This document shows positions 45,355 through 57,337 of a stretch of DNA of 64,000 nt, one piece after another; the stretch's first letter is position 1, and each line of letters starts with the position of its first letter. The notes beneath the pieces are model-generated. The model was not told the origin of the DNA and ran no database searches. It saw nothing but the letters and a program-made list of their open reading frames with translations. The stretch is from assembly GCA_047495785.1 (NCBI GenBank), contig JBLDXI010000020.1:1984001-2048000 (forward strand), in the 5' to 3' direction. Position numbers and translations under genes: made by a program. This DNA is from Lepidodermella squamata (taxonomy: Eukaryota; Gastrotricha).

Positions 45355-48300
45355 ATATCCTTTTATTAAATGACTAGTTTCAGAGGTAAAATCGGAGAAA
45401 ACTCGATGTCCGCGAGGTTGGAGTGAATAACCGAATTTTCTTCCTTGAGCGGAATAGAACTCAGAAATAGCGCCTGGTTTTAAACCCGTTATGGGGTTCC
45501 CAAGTCCGGGTCCGAAATTTTGGACACGAGGGCAACTCCGCTTCGTCGAATTTTTAGCGTTTAATTATATTAATTTTTCATAGGAAATTAGAAAATTATT
45601 ATTAGAAAATATACTAGAAAATTAAAAAATCACGGACCATTATTGCTAGTTAGTCGGAATACTTACCAACTGTAAAAATGCTTCGATTTTTTCTGAATTT
45701 TTCTAACCTCATGAAAAGCGACTAGAATTTGCGTATTGCGGGGCCGAATCATGAAACTTTCTGCTTGAAATGAGACATGCAGCATGAAAAGGGACAGTAA
45801 TTTTTCTGTTGCACCACAAAAAAGGTGACTAGGCGCTAATAAACAATAAACTTAATACTATTCAACAATCAAATTTTAAATTTCAAATTTCTGGCAGTGA
45901 TACGGAACCTACGGCGCGTCTCAAATATGATAAAATAATTTGTGAAAATTGATAATAAATCGCGAAATCTTTGAAAATTCGCGCACAATAAATTTATTTG
46001 TAATTTGGCTCGGCTTCCAGCCAAATTTGGCCAGAATTACTAGCCAGCTTGCGTATAAATCAAAATTTTCATTAATCGCATGTCTCATTAGGAAATTTAG
46101 GTAGCAGAATTAAAGTAAAAAATGCGCGAATATGGGTTGATTAATTCAACTCGCCTAATTAATGGTTAATTATTGAAGCCGTTCTGCCTTGGAAACTTAC
46201 TATAATTCCTTCGCGACCTCCCAGCTTGAAGCCATTGAAGTATCACAGAAAGGGACAGAAGTAAGCCACAGAAAATCGTCAATTTTCTCAGTTTTACCAA
46301 TTGCTAGTAAAAATTAATTGCAAATAATTTCGGAGCGTAAAAGGTAGAAGATTTGGCAGATAAATCATGTTCGAACAATGAACATCAGTATCGTATAGCA
46401 GTATCGTGAATAACTCGTCCTTTAATGTGTCGTAGTAACAATTTTCATGTGGGCTCAAATTGTCCTCTTTGCAAGTCACGTGGTTTCTATTTTAATGACG
46501 CACTTGTTATTATTTAAAGGACGATGTGCCCCATATCACTTGCAACGCCTTATCCGGACCATCGCCGTGTTTTTTCTTGGTCACATGAGCCGGGAAAATT
46601 TCATTCAGTTAGGACGTTTACTTAATTATAAACATTTTAACAGCAGAAATGCTTCAAAATTCGCAAAAGCAGATACATTTTTTAATGCCGAGTATGTGTC
46701 CATGCTGCTAGGTAGCCAAGATTTTATAATGGAATTTAGGTATTTTATTTATTATAATTCGATTAAAACATTTTTTACTTTAGAAATTATATAAATTTAT
46801 ACGTATCCTGGTATTCTAATGAGTCAACAATACTGTTTGTCGCTGATGGCATTAGGTCGAAAGTCACGTGCTTATCGCTCGTGATTGGTGGTCAAGCAGG
46901 CGTTCGAGTCACATGATTGTAACCCGCAGCTTAAAAATCACGGGGTTGACTTGGCCTTATTCGCAATCGCAGTTCTTGATGCGTGATTTTTATTTCCGGC
47001 ACCTTTTTTCATCGAACAAATAATTTTTTCATCAATAACTAGGTTTTTCATTTTTTTCGTCTAACCACGGATCTTTTCCAACCAATCAATCAGGGCTAGA
47101 GACAAACTGGTTTTTTCGACTAAAGAAGCTTGGGGTGATGAATCCAACTCTCGCTGTACGTGTCCAGTCACATGGATTAATTTTTTGCAGCATTTTTCAC
47201 TCCGGTAAGAAATACCATAGACCTCGTTAGCAGGGTAGTTGAACGGCCAAGCCGAAGCACTTTCGATAGAAAAATCAAATGTGGCCGAATTGAGGCCTGT
47301 AATGGCGTATTACATCTTAGAGGACACTTGGGCAATGGCCAATATTTTAGAACAGTAGCTAAATAGTTGAAAACGAACGGAATAAACAAAAAATTAAACA
47401 TTTATTTATTTTCGCGACAGCAATTTTGGCTAGATGAAATTTGTTTGGCACAAAGACAGCATAGCCGCACCTTTTGGCGAAGAGCGTTGATTGGATTCTT
47501 GAATGGTGCATAAATCAATACAAGGGCTCATGCCAAAATTATAGGATTTTTTCCGAATTATAGCATCCATCTTGATTTTACGGAGAATTTTCTAACAGTT
47601 TACTTCGAAATTAGTGTCTGGAAAATGAAGTTAAAACGAATCATAAAAAATCGAGGATAGCTAAATGCTGGCACGCCATTTCTTTGTTGACCTAATTTTT
47701 TTAAAGTGTGACTGGGGACACCAAAAACGTGTATGATGACGTTGAAATGGCACGGCAAAGAGAGATAGCTAAAAGCCAGCTTAAAAATAAGTTTGTTGAA
47801 ATATATTCTACATTTTCAGCAAAGTTTGGGGTGATGTCTAGTTTTCTGCAATTTTGAGAATTTCTATATTTTTTTACCTGATTAATGCGGCGCCTTAAAT
47901 TGAGTTTGGCTTTCTCTGGAATATTAGCGGATAATTTTGGGCACCCATTTGTAGAGCATCCTTGCCACTTCTTGGGTTTTTCTTACTGTGCCAGCCATAG
48001 GTGACATTTTAGAAAATATTGGGCTATCGAATGCCGGTTTCCGCAAGTCCAGCCGATTTTACATTGGTTAATGGTTAATTTTATAGACACCTGGACTCCT
48101 CGCCGGAATTGGGAATACCGGGTGCCGTAATTTCGGCTACCTCATCTAGTTACGCGATTTCGAGAGTGCAAATCGCGTTTCAAAAATCACCCTTCATGTT
48201 TTTTGGCACATGCTTGCATATTATGCATATCTTTTTCCTCGAGTCACGTTTCATGACGTTCTTGAACCTGGTGACCCAACAGATAATTTAATTAATTTAA

Positions 48301-48382
48301 TTAACTTTATTTAACTGCGCTTTTTTATTAAGCTCACAAAAATTGATAGAAACCAAAATAATACATGCATGTATGCGCATGT
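45355..48382. other. Intergenic, nothing recognised
   Basis: 3 kb of AT-rich sequence. Short frames (for example 46447-46794, plus) lack support. No inverted repeats of note found by eye. Confidence 0.35.
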
Positions 48383-50862
48383 TTAGCCATTTTCAGTTTT
48401 TATATTGGCAATTTCTTTGCTTTTCTGCTTCGACGAATGTATTTCACTGTACAGCTTATTCATCGCGAGCAAATGGGGACATCGCTGAGTCATCCGCTTG
48501 AAGGAATCAACCCGACGGAAAGACGCCTCCCGCAACTTGATCAACGCGACCATCATTCGATTTCGTCGATCAGCAATGGCACTGGAATCGAAATTCTGGC
48601 TGAGATAAGCCTCGTAAGATTTCTTGAGTCGGCTAATTGATTCTTCGATTTTAGCAGGATCGATTAGCAGCGGATCGGGTTGGTAAAACAGAAAGGCTAG
48701 GAGATAGCCGAACTCAGCCTGAGACATTGGCGGTTTCCAGTCATGGAACATTGACCAAAGATCACGAGCCTCTGGAACTGCATACTTTGATAGGGAAATA
48801 ATTGTAAAAAATGTTTAGAAAATTTTGAAGCGTACAGAAAATTCTGGGAAATTGTGCAATAATCCAACTAAATTATTGCTCGAAATTCCAAAACTGCAAG
48901 GCTCTCCTTGTTGGTAATTACTATCAGCAGCCAAAATCGATGAAATCGAATTTGAGAAGAGGACACAACGATCCCTGACGTCAATGTCCTTATAGCCTGT
49001 CAAAAATGAGATCAAATAATAATGAATTTCGAGCGAAAAAATGGTTGTCCGAAACCGGGTAATAATCGCGAGAAATCGGTCACGTGACGCGCAATGCACT
49101 CGAATTGATGCATCGATGTCAACCAGGCGGTGACTTGATCGCTGAAATCGCCAATGTTTACTTTGAGAGGCAGAGAAGCGAGGGCGTGGCGGATAAAGCC
49201 GCCGGCATTCGCGACAAACGTCAAATTCTCCTCAGCTTCGTGGCTTTCTGATTGAATCGGGTTGCGGATAATTCGATCACCAGTATTTATCCGTTTGCGA
49301 TTTTCTGAAGAGGGATCCTTTTTCGCGGCTATACTTTTCCTTCCTAGAAGATCATAATTCAGCCCAATTAAATATCAATGAGGTGCTTGGTTTGATTTAA
49401 TTTACCTTGAATTCGCATTCCAACCTGCAAACATTTCCGGAAGCGACAACGTGGGCAAGAAAATCTAAGGGTAAAACGCAGAATTTGAAGTAAGGTTGCT
49501 GTTTAATGTAAATTACCGCCAAACCGCTCCAGTTCCGGTGACTACGGCACTTTCGTCGCTTTCAACCGGGCAGTCATTGGTTCCAGAAAAGCAGCACAAA
49601 GAGGCCTCGGATTTACGATTTCGAAGGTAGAAGCGCTAAAAGAATAGGAATAAATTATGATCGTAAGCACAAATGCAAGATCCAAATTTGTTACATTATT
49701 TCCGCTACTGGTATGTCTATTTATGCAGCCGAAGATTGAAATGGAATCAATATTGGCCTATGCCATATACCTGAGGAGCTAACTACGACACTTTGACACG
49801 TGGAATATTTCTGATATTGGATAATTATATTTTCAAATTGACCGTTGACAAGTGAAAAGTGGGGCTTATCGAAATTGTTGACATCGTGAAATGTTGATGC
49901 CACTTTCAAGATCAACGAACGAGGAGTCGAACAATATCAAAAAGAGGTTGATAGTCATCTCAGAGTTACTGATGAGGTTACTGATGGAATCAAGCTACAG
50001 CTTCCGCGTCAACCTAAATCGATAAAACCCTTTTCGACGACACTTTGTTGTCTTTTGAGCTGGATGGGAGTATGAAAATTCAAACTTCTCAAGAAAAAAC
50101 TGAGTAAGTACATCTAGGATTCCGAGAATCGACCATCTTCAAGCCAATATACACATTTTTCCATATGCAGGAAAATACAGAAAAAAGCGTTTGGCCACTT
50201 TTCACTTGTTGACGGTCAATTTATAATTCTATTTAAAATCGATATCGGCTCGTCGGGAAAAAATTCGGGAAAAACGTAATATCAATGAAAAAATTCGAAA
50301 ACTGATAGTTTTGTGCCAGTTTTTGAAATCTTTTATTTCATTCGAATCCGGTTTCTCTAAAAAATATTTCTCTAAAAGAAATTATCTAAAAAATACAATA
50401 GTGAATTAAAATTCGAATCCTTGGAAGAAAAACAGAATTTTGGACAGCAATTGATATAGGGTGGTGGGATATAAAATTAAGGCGGGCTCTCAACTAATTA
50501 TTCCTCCAGTTATCACACCAAAATCAGAACTCGGAGTCATTCAACCGCAAATTAAACATTTTGATGGTTTCCTAAAAATTCAAACTTATACCTTGCAAGC
50601 TTCGCAAACCATTGCCCCGCATCGAACTTGCTTTGAAGTCGGCAAATTGCATACCTTGATATAGGTTATTTTACTTTTAAGAAATAGATTCTAACATTTT
50701 GTAACTTACTTGGCACTTCACATTGGTAATAGTGCTACCATCCTCTTCCGGCTTACTCCCATTGTTTTTCCAAGCGCTTTCGCGCCCATCTTCATCGCTC
50801 GCTTCAGTCATCGCGTCATACAAATCCTCTTCGTCTCTCAATAATTCGAGCAGGCTATACAT
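48383..50862 (-). CDS. Nuclear receptor NR4, complete
   Basis: Exons 50862-50710, 50654-50592, 49635-49517, 49464-49406, 49343-49056, 48996-48836, 48784-48383 give 414 aa. Start is Met 50862. It has an acidic N terminus, then KCQ|VCNLP...MVCEACK|RFYLRN. P-box CEACKRFY differs from the KKFF of NR1-NR3. Finger 2 is CFSGTNDC...AVVTGTGAVWR|FSCPRCRFRKC, split by an extra intron inside the finger. The ligand domain has LPLKVNIGDF, FSRLLPG|YKDIDVRDRCVLF, LLHNFPEFS and FGYLLAFLFYQ. An element with inverted repeats (49821-50230) lies in intron 2. The intron after FYQ present in NR2/NR3 is absent. Confidence 0.85.
49821..50230. repeat. MITE-like element in NR4 intron 2
   Basis: The left end ATAATTATATTTTCAAATTGACCG and TTGACAAGTGAAAAGTGG return in reverse complement at the right (CCACTTTTCACTTGTTGACGGTCAATTTATAATT). 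About 410 bases, no coding content. Its termini resemble the palindrome at 21950-22090. Confidence 0.65.
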
Positions 50863-51316
50863 CACCTGCTGTCACTATTTATCGGCTTTCGAACCGCGGA
50901 CAAATGAAAAATTAGATTACTTTACAAGGTGTTGATCGAATTCCTAAGCTGATGATGATGTTAATTATTCTTCGTAGTAAATGCAATGCTTCTTCTTAGC
51001 ATTTTCATTCAATAAACGTCAACATCTGATAATATATAATGTGACCGTGACCTAAAAAGACCACTTCTCATAGCAATTATGAGTCCTACTTTTATCACGC
51101 ACGTGCTGTCTGCGGGTTTCGTCTAGAAAAAATATGTTCCATCAAAATAATAGAATAGGTAGAAGTGACAAAAAAATTTAGAAATTTCCAGCCAATTATT
51201 TATTTTCAAGTAAATATATAACATCAAATTTATACACGTCTAAAACATTGCAATAAATTCGAAAAACTCGAAACTGAAAGAAATGAATATAAACTGATTT
51301 TTCCAGGTCTTTGATT

Positions 51317-53942
51317 TCACTCCAGTTGTTCCACCCCATCGTTGTTAGCGTTCGTTGCTAATGATAGAATTTCCTGTAGCATTTTGTTGCTATTTGTCGC
51401 TTGCGGCAAACGGCTGCACATAATGCCCGTCGCATGGGTCATTCGAGGAGTTGCTTCCATAAGTTTAACGACCGCATGCTGCATCAGAGCCATGCGAGAG
51501 CGCGCGATTTCTCTGTCGCCAGATGAATTTTGAGCTAAATAGGCGGCGTACGTGGCGTAGAGCTGCCGAACGTGAGCATGCAACTGGCTTCTGTCCATGG
51601 TAGACGAAGAACCCTCGCCTGAACATCGGAAAAAATTAGTGAAATTTCAATATTTGCTGACCTACATTTTTCAGGTTCAAGTTCACCGTTTTGAAATATC
51701 AGGAAAGCAAACAGGAAAGATAGATCGACTTTCGAAGGTTTCCAGTGATTGAAAAATTGAGCTGCATCAGCCGCCTCTTTTTGAAGGTACTGCAAAAAAT
51801 GAGAAAATTAAATTGAAATTGAAGAATTTTCATTTTTTGCTCGACATTTTTCAAATTAATTAAAAATAATAATTCAATTAATAATTGAAAAATTAATTTG
51901 AAAAATTATTAAATCTGGGTAATCCTAATAAAAAGCTGAGCAATATTTTGCATTTGAAAATTTCTTGGCCAAAATTTCTAATTTTTTTGAAGCTATATCC
52001 TTCAAGTTATACCGAAAATTCCGGTAGATAGGTGACCAGTTGAGTAACGCCATCCGGACTGATGTTGCAGCAGTAGGCTGGACCTTTTAAGCTTGCGGAG
52101 CTAGCAACGTTTAATGCTGGAAGGGCTAGTGACAACAGCTGGCAGCGATCCAGCAACGGCAGTGAGGTGAAGCCTGGAACTTGCTTCGTATAAGCCATGA
52201 CAGAGACGGCTATCTTTTCGAAATGCGGCATGAGCGTGCCGATGGCTGAGAAAGTGTCGCGAAAGTAGCCTCTGAATTCACTCAATGGGAGATCGCGTAA
52301 ATTTTCGGTCAAATCCGAGCCAGCATGAACGATAGCAGTTATCGTATTTTCGGCGATTGGGCATTCGCGGTGAATCGGGTATTTTACGAGCTGATCGTTT
52401 GACACTTTGACCAGTGAAGTTCGCTGCTCTTCACTAGAGGGCGATTTCGCTTTGGTGAGAATATAAAGGATACAAAACTTAAGAATGGAATCCTGTATAT
52501 TATGCTCATTTTGAGAACTAAGCTTTAGTCTGAAGAGCCATTTTTATCGATGTCTTTCATCGATTTTACAAATCAGGGATTTTTCTGATCAGCAATCAGC
52601 ATTCTGGGAAACCAACCAAGAAAAAGGTCATGCATGGGGCTAAAAAATTAAATAAAAAATGACAGGGTTATAAAAAATAGAGTGCGTCTGCTCGTACATA
52701 CAATATATGTATGCGATTTTTGCTGCTCGTACATATTATATTCGAGTACAAATATAGAATTTCAGCCTTGTACTCAATTTTGACCCGGCAAGTTTATTTT
52801 TTGAGGGCAAATGCCTTTAAAATAGGGTTAGACTCACCGGCAAATTTTTACCGGCCCATCGGTTTTGGTTCCTGATATTACAGACTTAGGGTATTTTCGA
52901 TTTTCAGGATGGCTAATATGAATATTTACCCCATGCATGCTAAACTTTGAGGGGAGGTTGGTCACGCAATTGCACGCAAAAGTCGATGCAATTATGATTA
53001 AAATTTGGAACATTTGCGATCAAAATTGATCAATCCGTACAAATTCAAAGTTAAGTATAAATAATTTTGAAATATATGTACGATTAGCAAAAATCCCGTA
53101 CATATTATATATGTACGAGCAGCCATTCCGTAAAAAATAAGAAAGGGAACTGTGAAATTTGAGAAACTTGAAAAAAGTTTAGTTCTAGGGCCTCAATTTC
53201 ACTAATGAATTAAGAAATAAAAAATCGCATTAAAAAATTCTCTGCGATTACTTATCGTCGATATTAGCTTTTTGACCCACTTTCAATTTTCAAACGAGGA
53301 GGACAGAAAGGATCATCTTCTCGCAATCACGTCATGATTGAGATCTTTTGAATTCAAGTGAAAAAGATCTTGTAAGGAGGAAATCTTGCTGTGAATCATA
53401 AGAAAAATCATTACGAAAATTTCAAAAATTCTAGAAAATTCCAGAACTCAAAGATACGGGCAATAGAAAGTCGCGCACGTTTTCAGCACTGAAGAAACTG
53501 CAAAAAATTAGCGCAAATTAGGTCCCTACAAGTATTTTAGCAGAGGAATCCTTTCCCAGCCCATTTTACAGGAATCGTTGACGAATTTATGGGCGCATAT
53601 AAAATAATTACGTTTTCCGCTGTGAAGCAGTTCGACCTGTTGGCATTTTACGTAGCGGCAAAGCGGGCAGAGGGATCTCCAAACCGAACCGGCATTCGTC
53701 AACGTTGAATTGACGTTGCTATCTATCAAACACTGATTCTGGCCGGTTAAGCACCGCAAAGACGTTGATCCTTTGATGCATCGCAATTGAAATCTCTTGA
53801 TTAAAAATTTGATTCCAATTAAAAAATTAAACTCTTGGAATTGTGTACATACCTTGCATGCCTCACACATCGGAACCTTGTAACGCCGCCTGGTCAATAC
53901 CAGTTGACAGACCTCGCAAAAGTTCATGCTTTGGTTGGACAT
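51317..53942 (-). CDS. Nuclear receptor NR5, complete
   Basis: Exons 53942-53853, 53795-53612, 52449-52013, 51789-51666, 51618-51317 give 378 aa. It starts almost at the DNA-binding domain: MNFCEVCQLVLTRRRYKVPMCEACK, with no intron between the first cysteines. Finger 1 tip is RRRYK rather than RIRCG, a trait shared with NR6. P-box region CEACK|RFQLRC is the most deviant of the set. Finger 2 is CLTGQNQC...STLTNAGSVWRSLCPLCRYVKC. The ligand domain has LPLSEFRGYF, YTKQVPGFTSLPLLDRCQLLSLA, QLVTYLPEFS and NHWKPSKVDLSFLFAFLIFQ. The 1.16-kb intron 2 holds an inverted-repeat element. Confidence 0.85.
52682..53132. repeat. MITE-like element with GTACATAT repeats
   Basis: The left end GTGCGTCTGCTCGTACATA and GCGATTTTTGCTGCTCGTAC are mirrored at the right by TATGTACGAGCAGCCATTCC and GATTAGCAAAAATCCCGTAC. 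Several GTACATA/TATGTAC units occur near both ends. About 450 bases inside NR5 intron 2. Confidence 0.65.
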
Positions 53943-54601
53943 ATTAAAGGCCCTAGCTGCTAAAACCTATGAGTCTTTGATGTGTATTATTTCCGACGAT
54001 GAAAATCAAGTGAGAAGCATTCAGCAGCAATGTGAGAGCGTGTCGCTAATGTAAGGAATCCTAACGTCACCCGAAAAAATCGATAAAATATCCCTCATTT
54101 ACGTTAAAATTATCGAGCGTCTCTAAAACAGAGCATCACATTCCACAGACCGGTGGGCGGACAGGTAAATCTGCTTTTCGCCATGTTGTTGTTGCTAGCA
54201 TCGAACTTTGTGCCATATCCGCATGTTTCCAGCTCATAACATTGATCTGAAAAACGCAGACGCTGAAGAGTGGACGTTAGGACTATTACTGCAAGCCATT
54301 ACAGGTGCTTTAAAAGAGACATGAAAATATTGATTGTTTTAATGATCTCGATTCATGAGGAAGTTGACAGCCGTAGTCATTTTATTACTTCAACGGTGAA
54401 TGCGATGATGTCGAAGAACCGACAACGGCGCACTTGAACACGTGATATGGCTAATGCGGAAACTGGGCTAACATAGCTGATCGTTTATTATTAGCTTATT
54501 GTGAGATTCCGGAAAGTTCGCGGGCAAAAGTGCGGAATGTCCACATTAAAACGAATTTTCGAGATGTAAACCAAATAAAGGTATTTTCTCAACTTTGAGG
54601 A

Positions 54602-55413
54602 TACCGTAAGGCGGTCTTACTTCGGACAAAAACGTGTTTTTGGGGCTTAGTTTTTCGAGGTGAACGAATTTTTTGACGGGCTTTATGTCAAAAGATGCGC
54701 CTTGAAAAACTGCATATTCTAGTATCAACTCCGGAAAACAATTAATTTTTCCTGTAAAGGTATTAAAGGAAAACTGGTCCGGCTAACTTCGGACACAACT
54801 GGGGTAACTTCGGACAGCTCAATGTGAATATTTAGATTGGGTCAAAGTTCACATTAAAGCAAGATAAAATTTGTGAGCAGATTTAAGAACAAAAAACTAA
54901 AAAAAAAACCAAAATGCATGATGAGGGATGCGAACCCACGATTATTGAATTGTGCTCTCAACGCAGCTTAGTGCTGTTCTCAATAAAATATGGAGTTTAA
55001 AAAATGTCAAGGTCAATTGACATCTTTTTGAATTTCCCGTAGTTTGAAGCTGTCCGAACTTACCCGGGACAAAATTTGTTTTCTAAAGTATTTCCTGGTC
55101 ACAATTTTCGTTAAAAATTGGTTTGAATATGACAGCATTACTAAATCGATGGTGCTCTATCTTTTCCGCTTCTAACCAGCAAAAAATACCTATCTGGTGA
55201 AAAGTTAGCAATTTTGGGTCGCGGGACATGACTGCCAAGAAGTTGGACTGTTCTTCGCATACTTATGTTTCTGGTGTCATTTGAAAGCCAAGACTCAGGG
55301 CTATCTTTTGCAATTTGAACGGTCTCTATATTCACCGGGGTTGAGGAGAAATTCCAGTTCAAAGTCAAAAGTGTCCGAAGTTACCCTGTCCGAAGTAAGA
55401 CCGCCTTACGGTA
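54602..55413. mobile_element. TA-flanked TIR element 1 (TACCGTAAGGC)
   Basis: The 24-base terminus TACCGTAAGGCGGTCTTACT... is exactly mirrored at the right end (...AGTAAGACCGCCTTACGGTA). TA at each end fits a TA target duplication, as in Tc1/mariner-like and related elements. Sub-terminal copies of ACTTCGGACA and CCGAAGTTACCC repeat inside. No transposase frame, so non-autonomous. A tRNA-like segment lies within it. Confidence 0.75.
54915..54985 (-). repeat. tRNA-like (pseudo-tRNA or SINE-type) segment
   Basis: On the minus strand, AGCTGCGTTGAGAGCAC resembles a D-arm/A-box. 26 bases on, GTGGGTTCGCATCCC matches a T-arm with B-box GGTTCGCATCC. A possible anticodon stem lies between but has a mismatch and an 8-base loop, and no 3' acceptor strand pairs. 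It is best read as a tRNA-derived remnant carried by the surrounding element, not a working tRNA gene. Confidence 0.45.
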
Positions 55414-55516
55414 TCGCAACATGGAAAATACCGCGAAATTAGCGCCCAGACCACGATCCCGCGTCCTGACTCAAAAATGGATGTGATTCTAGGAATTTAC
55501 GGTGAAATAAAAGGTA

Positions 55517-56200
55517 TACCGTAGTGTGGGGTAACTTGACCGGGGGTAATTTGGCCGGAAAAGTCGATTCACCATCGATATCACAACTAAATCAAATCTT
55601 TTCTCCGCGTTTTTTTTTCCATTGAGTCGATCTATGGCACTTGGGCTACATTGTGCACTTTTCCGAATTTTAAAATTATTGACGATTCAAAATCGATAAT
55701 CGATAATAACTGATCGATTTTGATTGTTGAAACTTTGCCATTGAAAATCTCGGCATTGAGGAAGTTTCAGACGACGCTGTTTCGCAGTTCAGATTCGGAA
55801 TTCTCTCGTTGAGATCTTTCAAAATACACCTCAAACTTGAAAATCAGCACTTGAAGTTTGTTGGGTAACTTGGCCGATTTTTAACGTGCGAAATGCGCAC
55901 TAAAATTTGGCCTGGACACGGAGAGGGCGTGATGAATCATCGCCCGAGTTTCTGCCAGATGGTTCATCGCCAGGTGAAATGCGGCCAAGTTGCCCCACTT
56001 GGACCCGATGCTTCAAACCCTGATAAAACCGACCAGGTGCATCGGCTTTTGACGGGGTTTGCGGCTATCGCTAGATCATCAAACGAGGAATCTGTTGATA
56101 TTAAATTTGCGGGGGGGGGGGGGGGGGGGGGGTTTACTATAAAAGCTCGTTTTGAGACGCTGAAAACTGTTTTCCGGCCAAGTAACCCCACACTACGGTA
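55517..56200. mobile_element. TA-flanked TIR element 2 (TACCGTAGTGTGGGG)
   Basis: The left terminus TACCGTAGTGTGGGGTAACT is mirrored by AGTAACCCCACACTACGGTA at the right. Both ends carry TA. Inside, GTAACTTGGCCG and GGCCAAGTTGCCCC motifs repeat. It shares TACCGTA and general design with element 1 only 104 bases away. No transposase frame. Confidence 0.75.
56111..56132 (+). repeat. Run of 22 G
   Basis: An uninterrupted G22 tract within element 2, flanked by TTTGC and TTTAC. It can form a G-quadruplex and its length is likely to vary or be misread. Confidence 0.95.
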
Positions 56201-57337
56201 TTCCAAGTTCATCGACGAAGTTATAAGGTACTTTTCCTTCCATTCGATATTAGGTATCTCACTAATACATCAACAATAGGCTGGAAAAAGTACTGGAAAA
56301 AATCGACAAATTATTTTTGACAAGAATACCATTTTCAAAAGGAGACCGAATATGTATAGGCAAGTGTCTAGCGCATCAAAAAATAATGACCAGCACGCCC
56401 TATTGCTAACAATGTTGGGCGGAATCCCATTCTAAGGGCTTGTCAGAGGCCATTTTTTAGTGCTACGGCTGGCAACAATTTTGGCCACTGCACACCTAGT
56501 TTTCATCATCTGTGCGATCTTTTGTGTTCCAAACGCGTGAAATTACTTATTTTATCAGCTAAGAATGATTGCAATAGAAATGCTTTCGAAAAAATCGGTG
56601 AAACCATGCTAAAACGTGTTTTTTACCCACCGGCCAGAAGTTTTGTCCGAAAGTGTATGTTTGATCGGCTTAGCTATGTGGAATTGGACCTTCGGAAAAT
56701 GACTACGACATAAAAAGCGTAACACGTCGACCGCAGTGGACTCTATTTGATCCCTAAGAAATGTTGAAACCGGGGTTTCAAATTAGAGTAGGAATTCCTA
56801 ATAGGCTGCTATGACCTAACTTCGGCCAGCGGCCAAAATTGGGACTTCGGACATAAAGCAGTTTATTTTGCACGCAGTCATGTGTATGAGAGATCTTAGG
56901 ATACCCCTGCCGCAATATTATTCGTCCCAAAATGATTATTTGTTCAAGAGACAAGAGGGGTTCCCCAAATCAAAGTTTAAGTTGGCTTGCTTATAACATT
57001 TCTTAACAATGAAGTATTGCTCCAATCAAACGTGTGTCAGATTCAGATCACTTTATATGCGTTTTTCATAATATCTGCCAACTTGCCAAAAAAATTCCGA
57101 AATCGTTCAACAATAATGCAATTGTTATCGTCAGATGGAATAAGCCTCTCGCAGTCGGTTATTTGACGCCATTGCTTGCTCGGCACCACTTTCACCCTTG
57201 TAAATATTATCCTATTCTATTAAAATATAAGACTATGGTTGTTATGGCTGTATGTTGTATATCGGAAATTTGATGTCGAACGGCAAACACGCCCAGTTTG
57301 CATGAAAGTTTCCAGATCTTACTGATATTCGTCTGCT
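56201..57337. other. Spacer before the channel gene, nothing recognised
   Basis: No coding or repeat structure identified. It should contain the promoter of the Cys-loop channel. Confidence 0.35.

Noticed and set aside
46447-46794. 115-codon plus-strand frame with hydrophobic start
   Set aside because: The composition follows local AT bias and there is no recognisable domain or conserved copy.
54915-54985. Functional tRNA gene
   Set aside because: The T-arm and B-box look right but the anticodon arm has a mismatch and an 8-base loop, and no acceptor stem forms.
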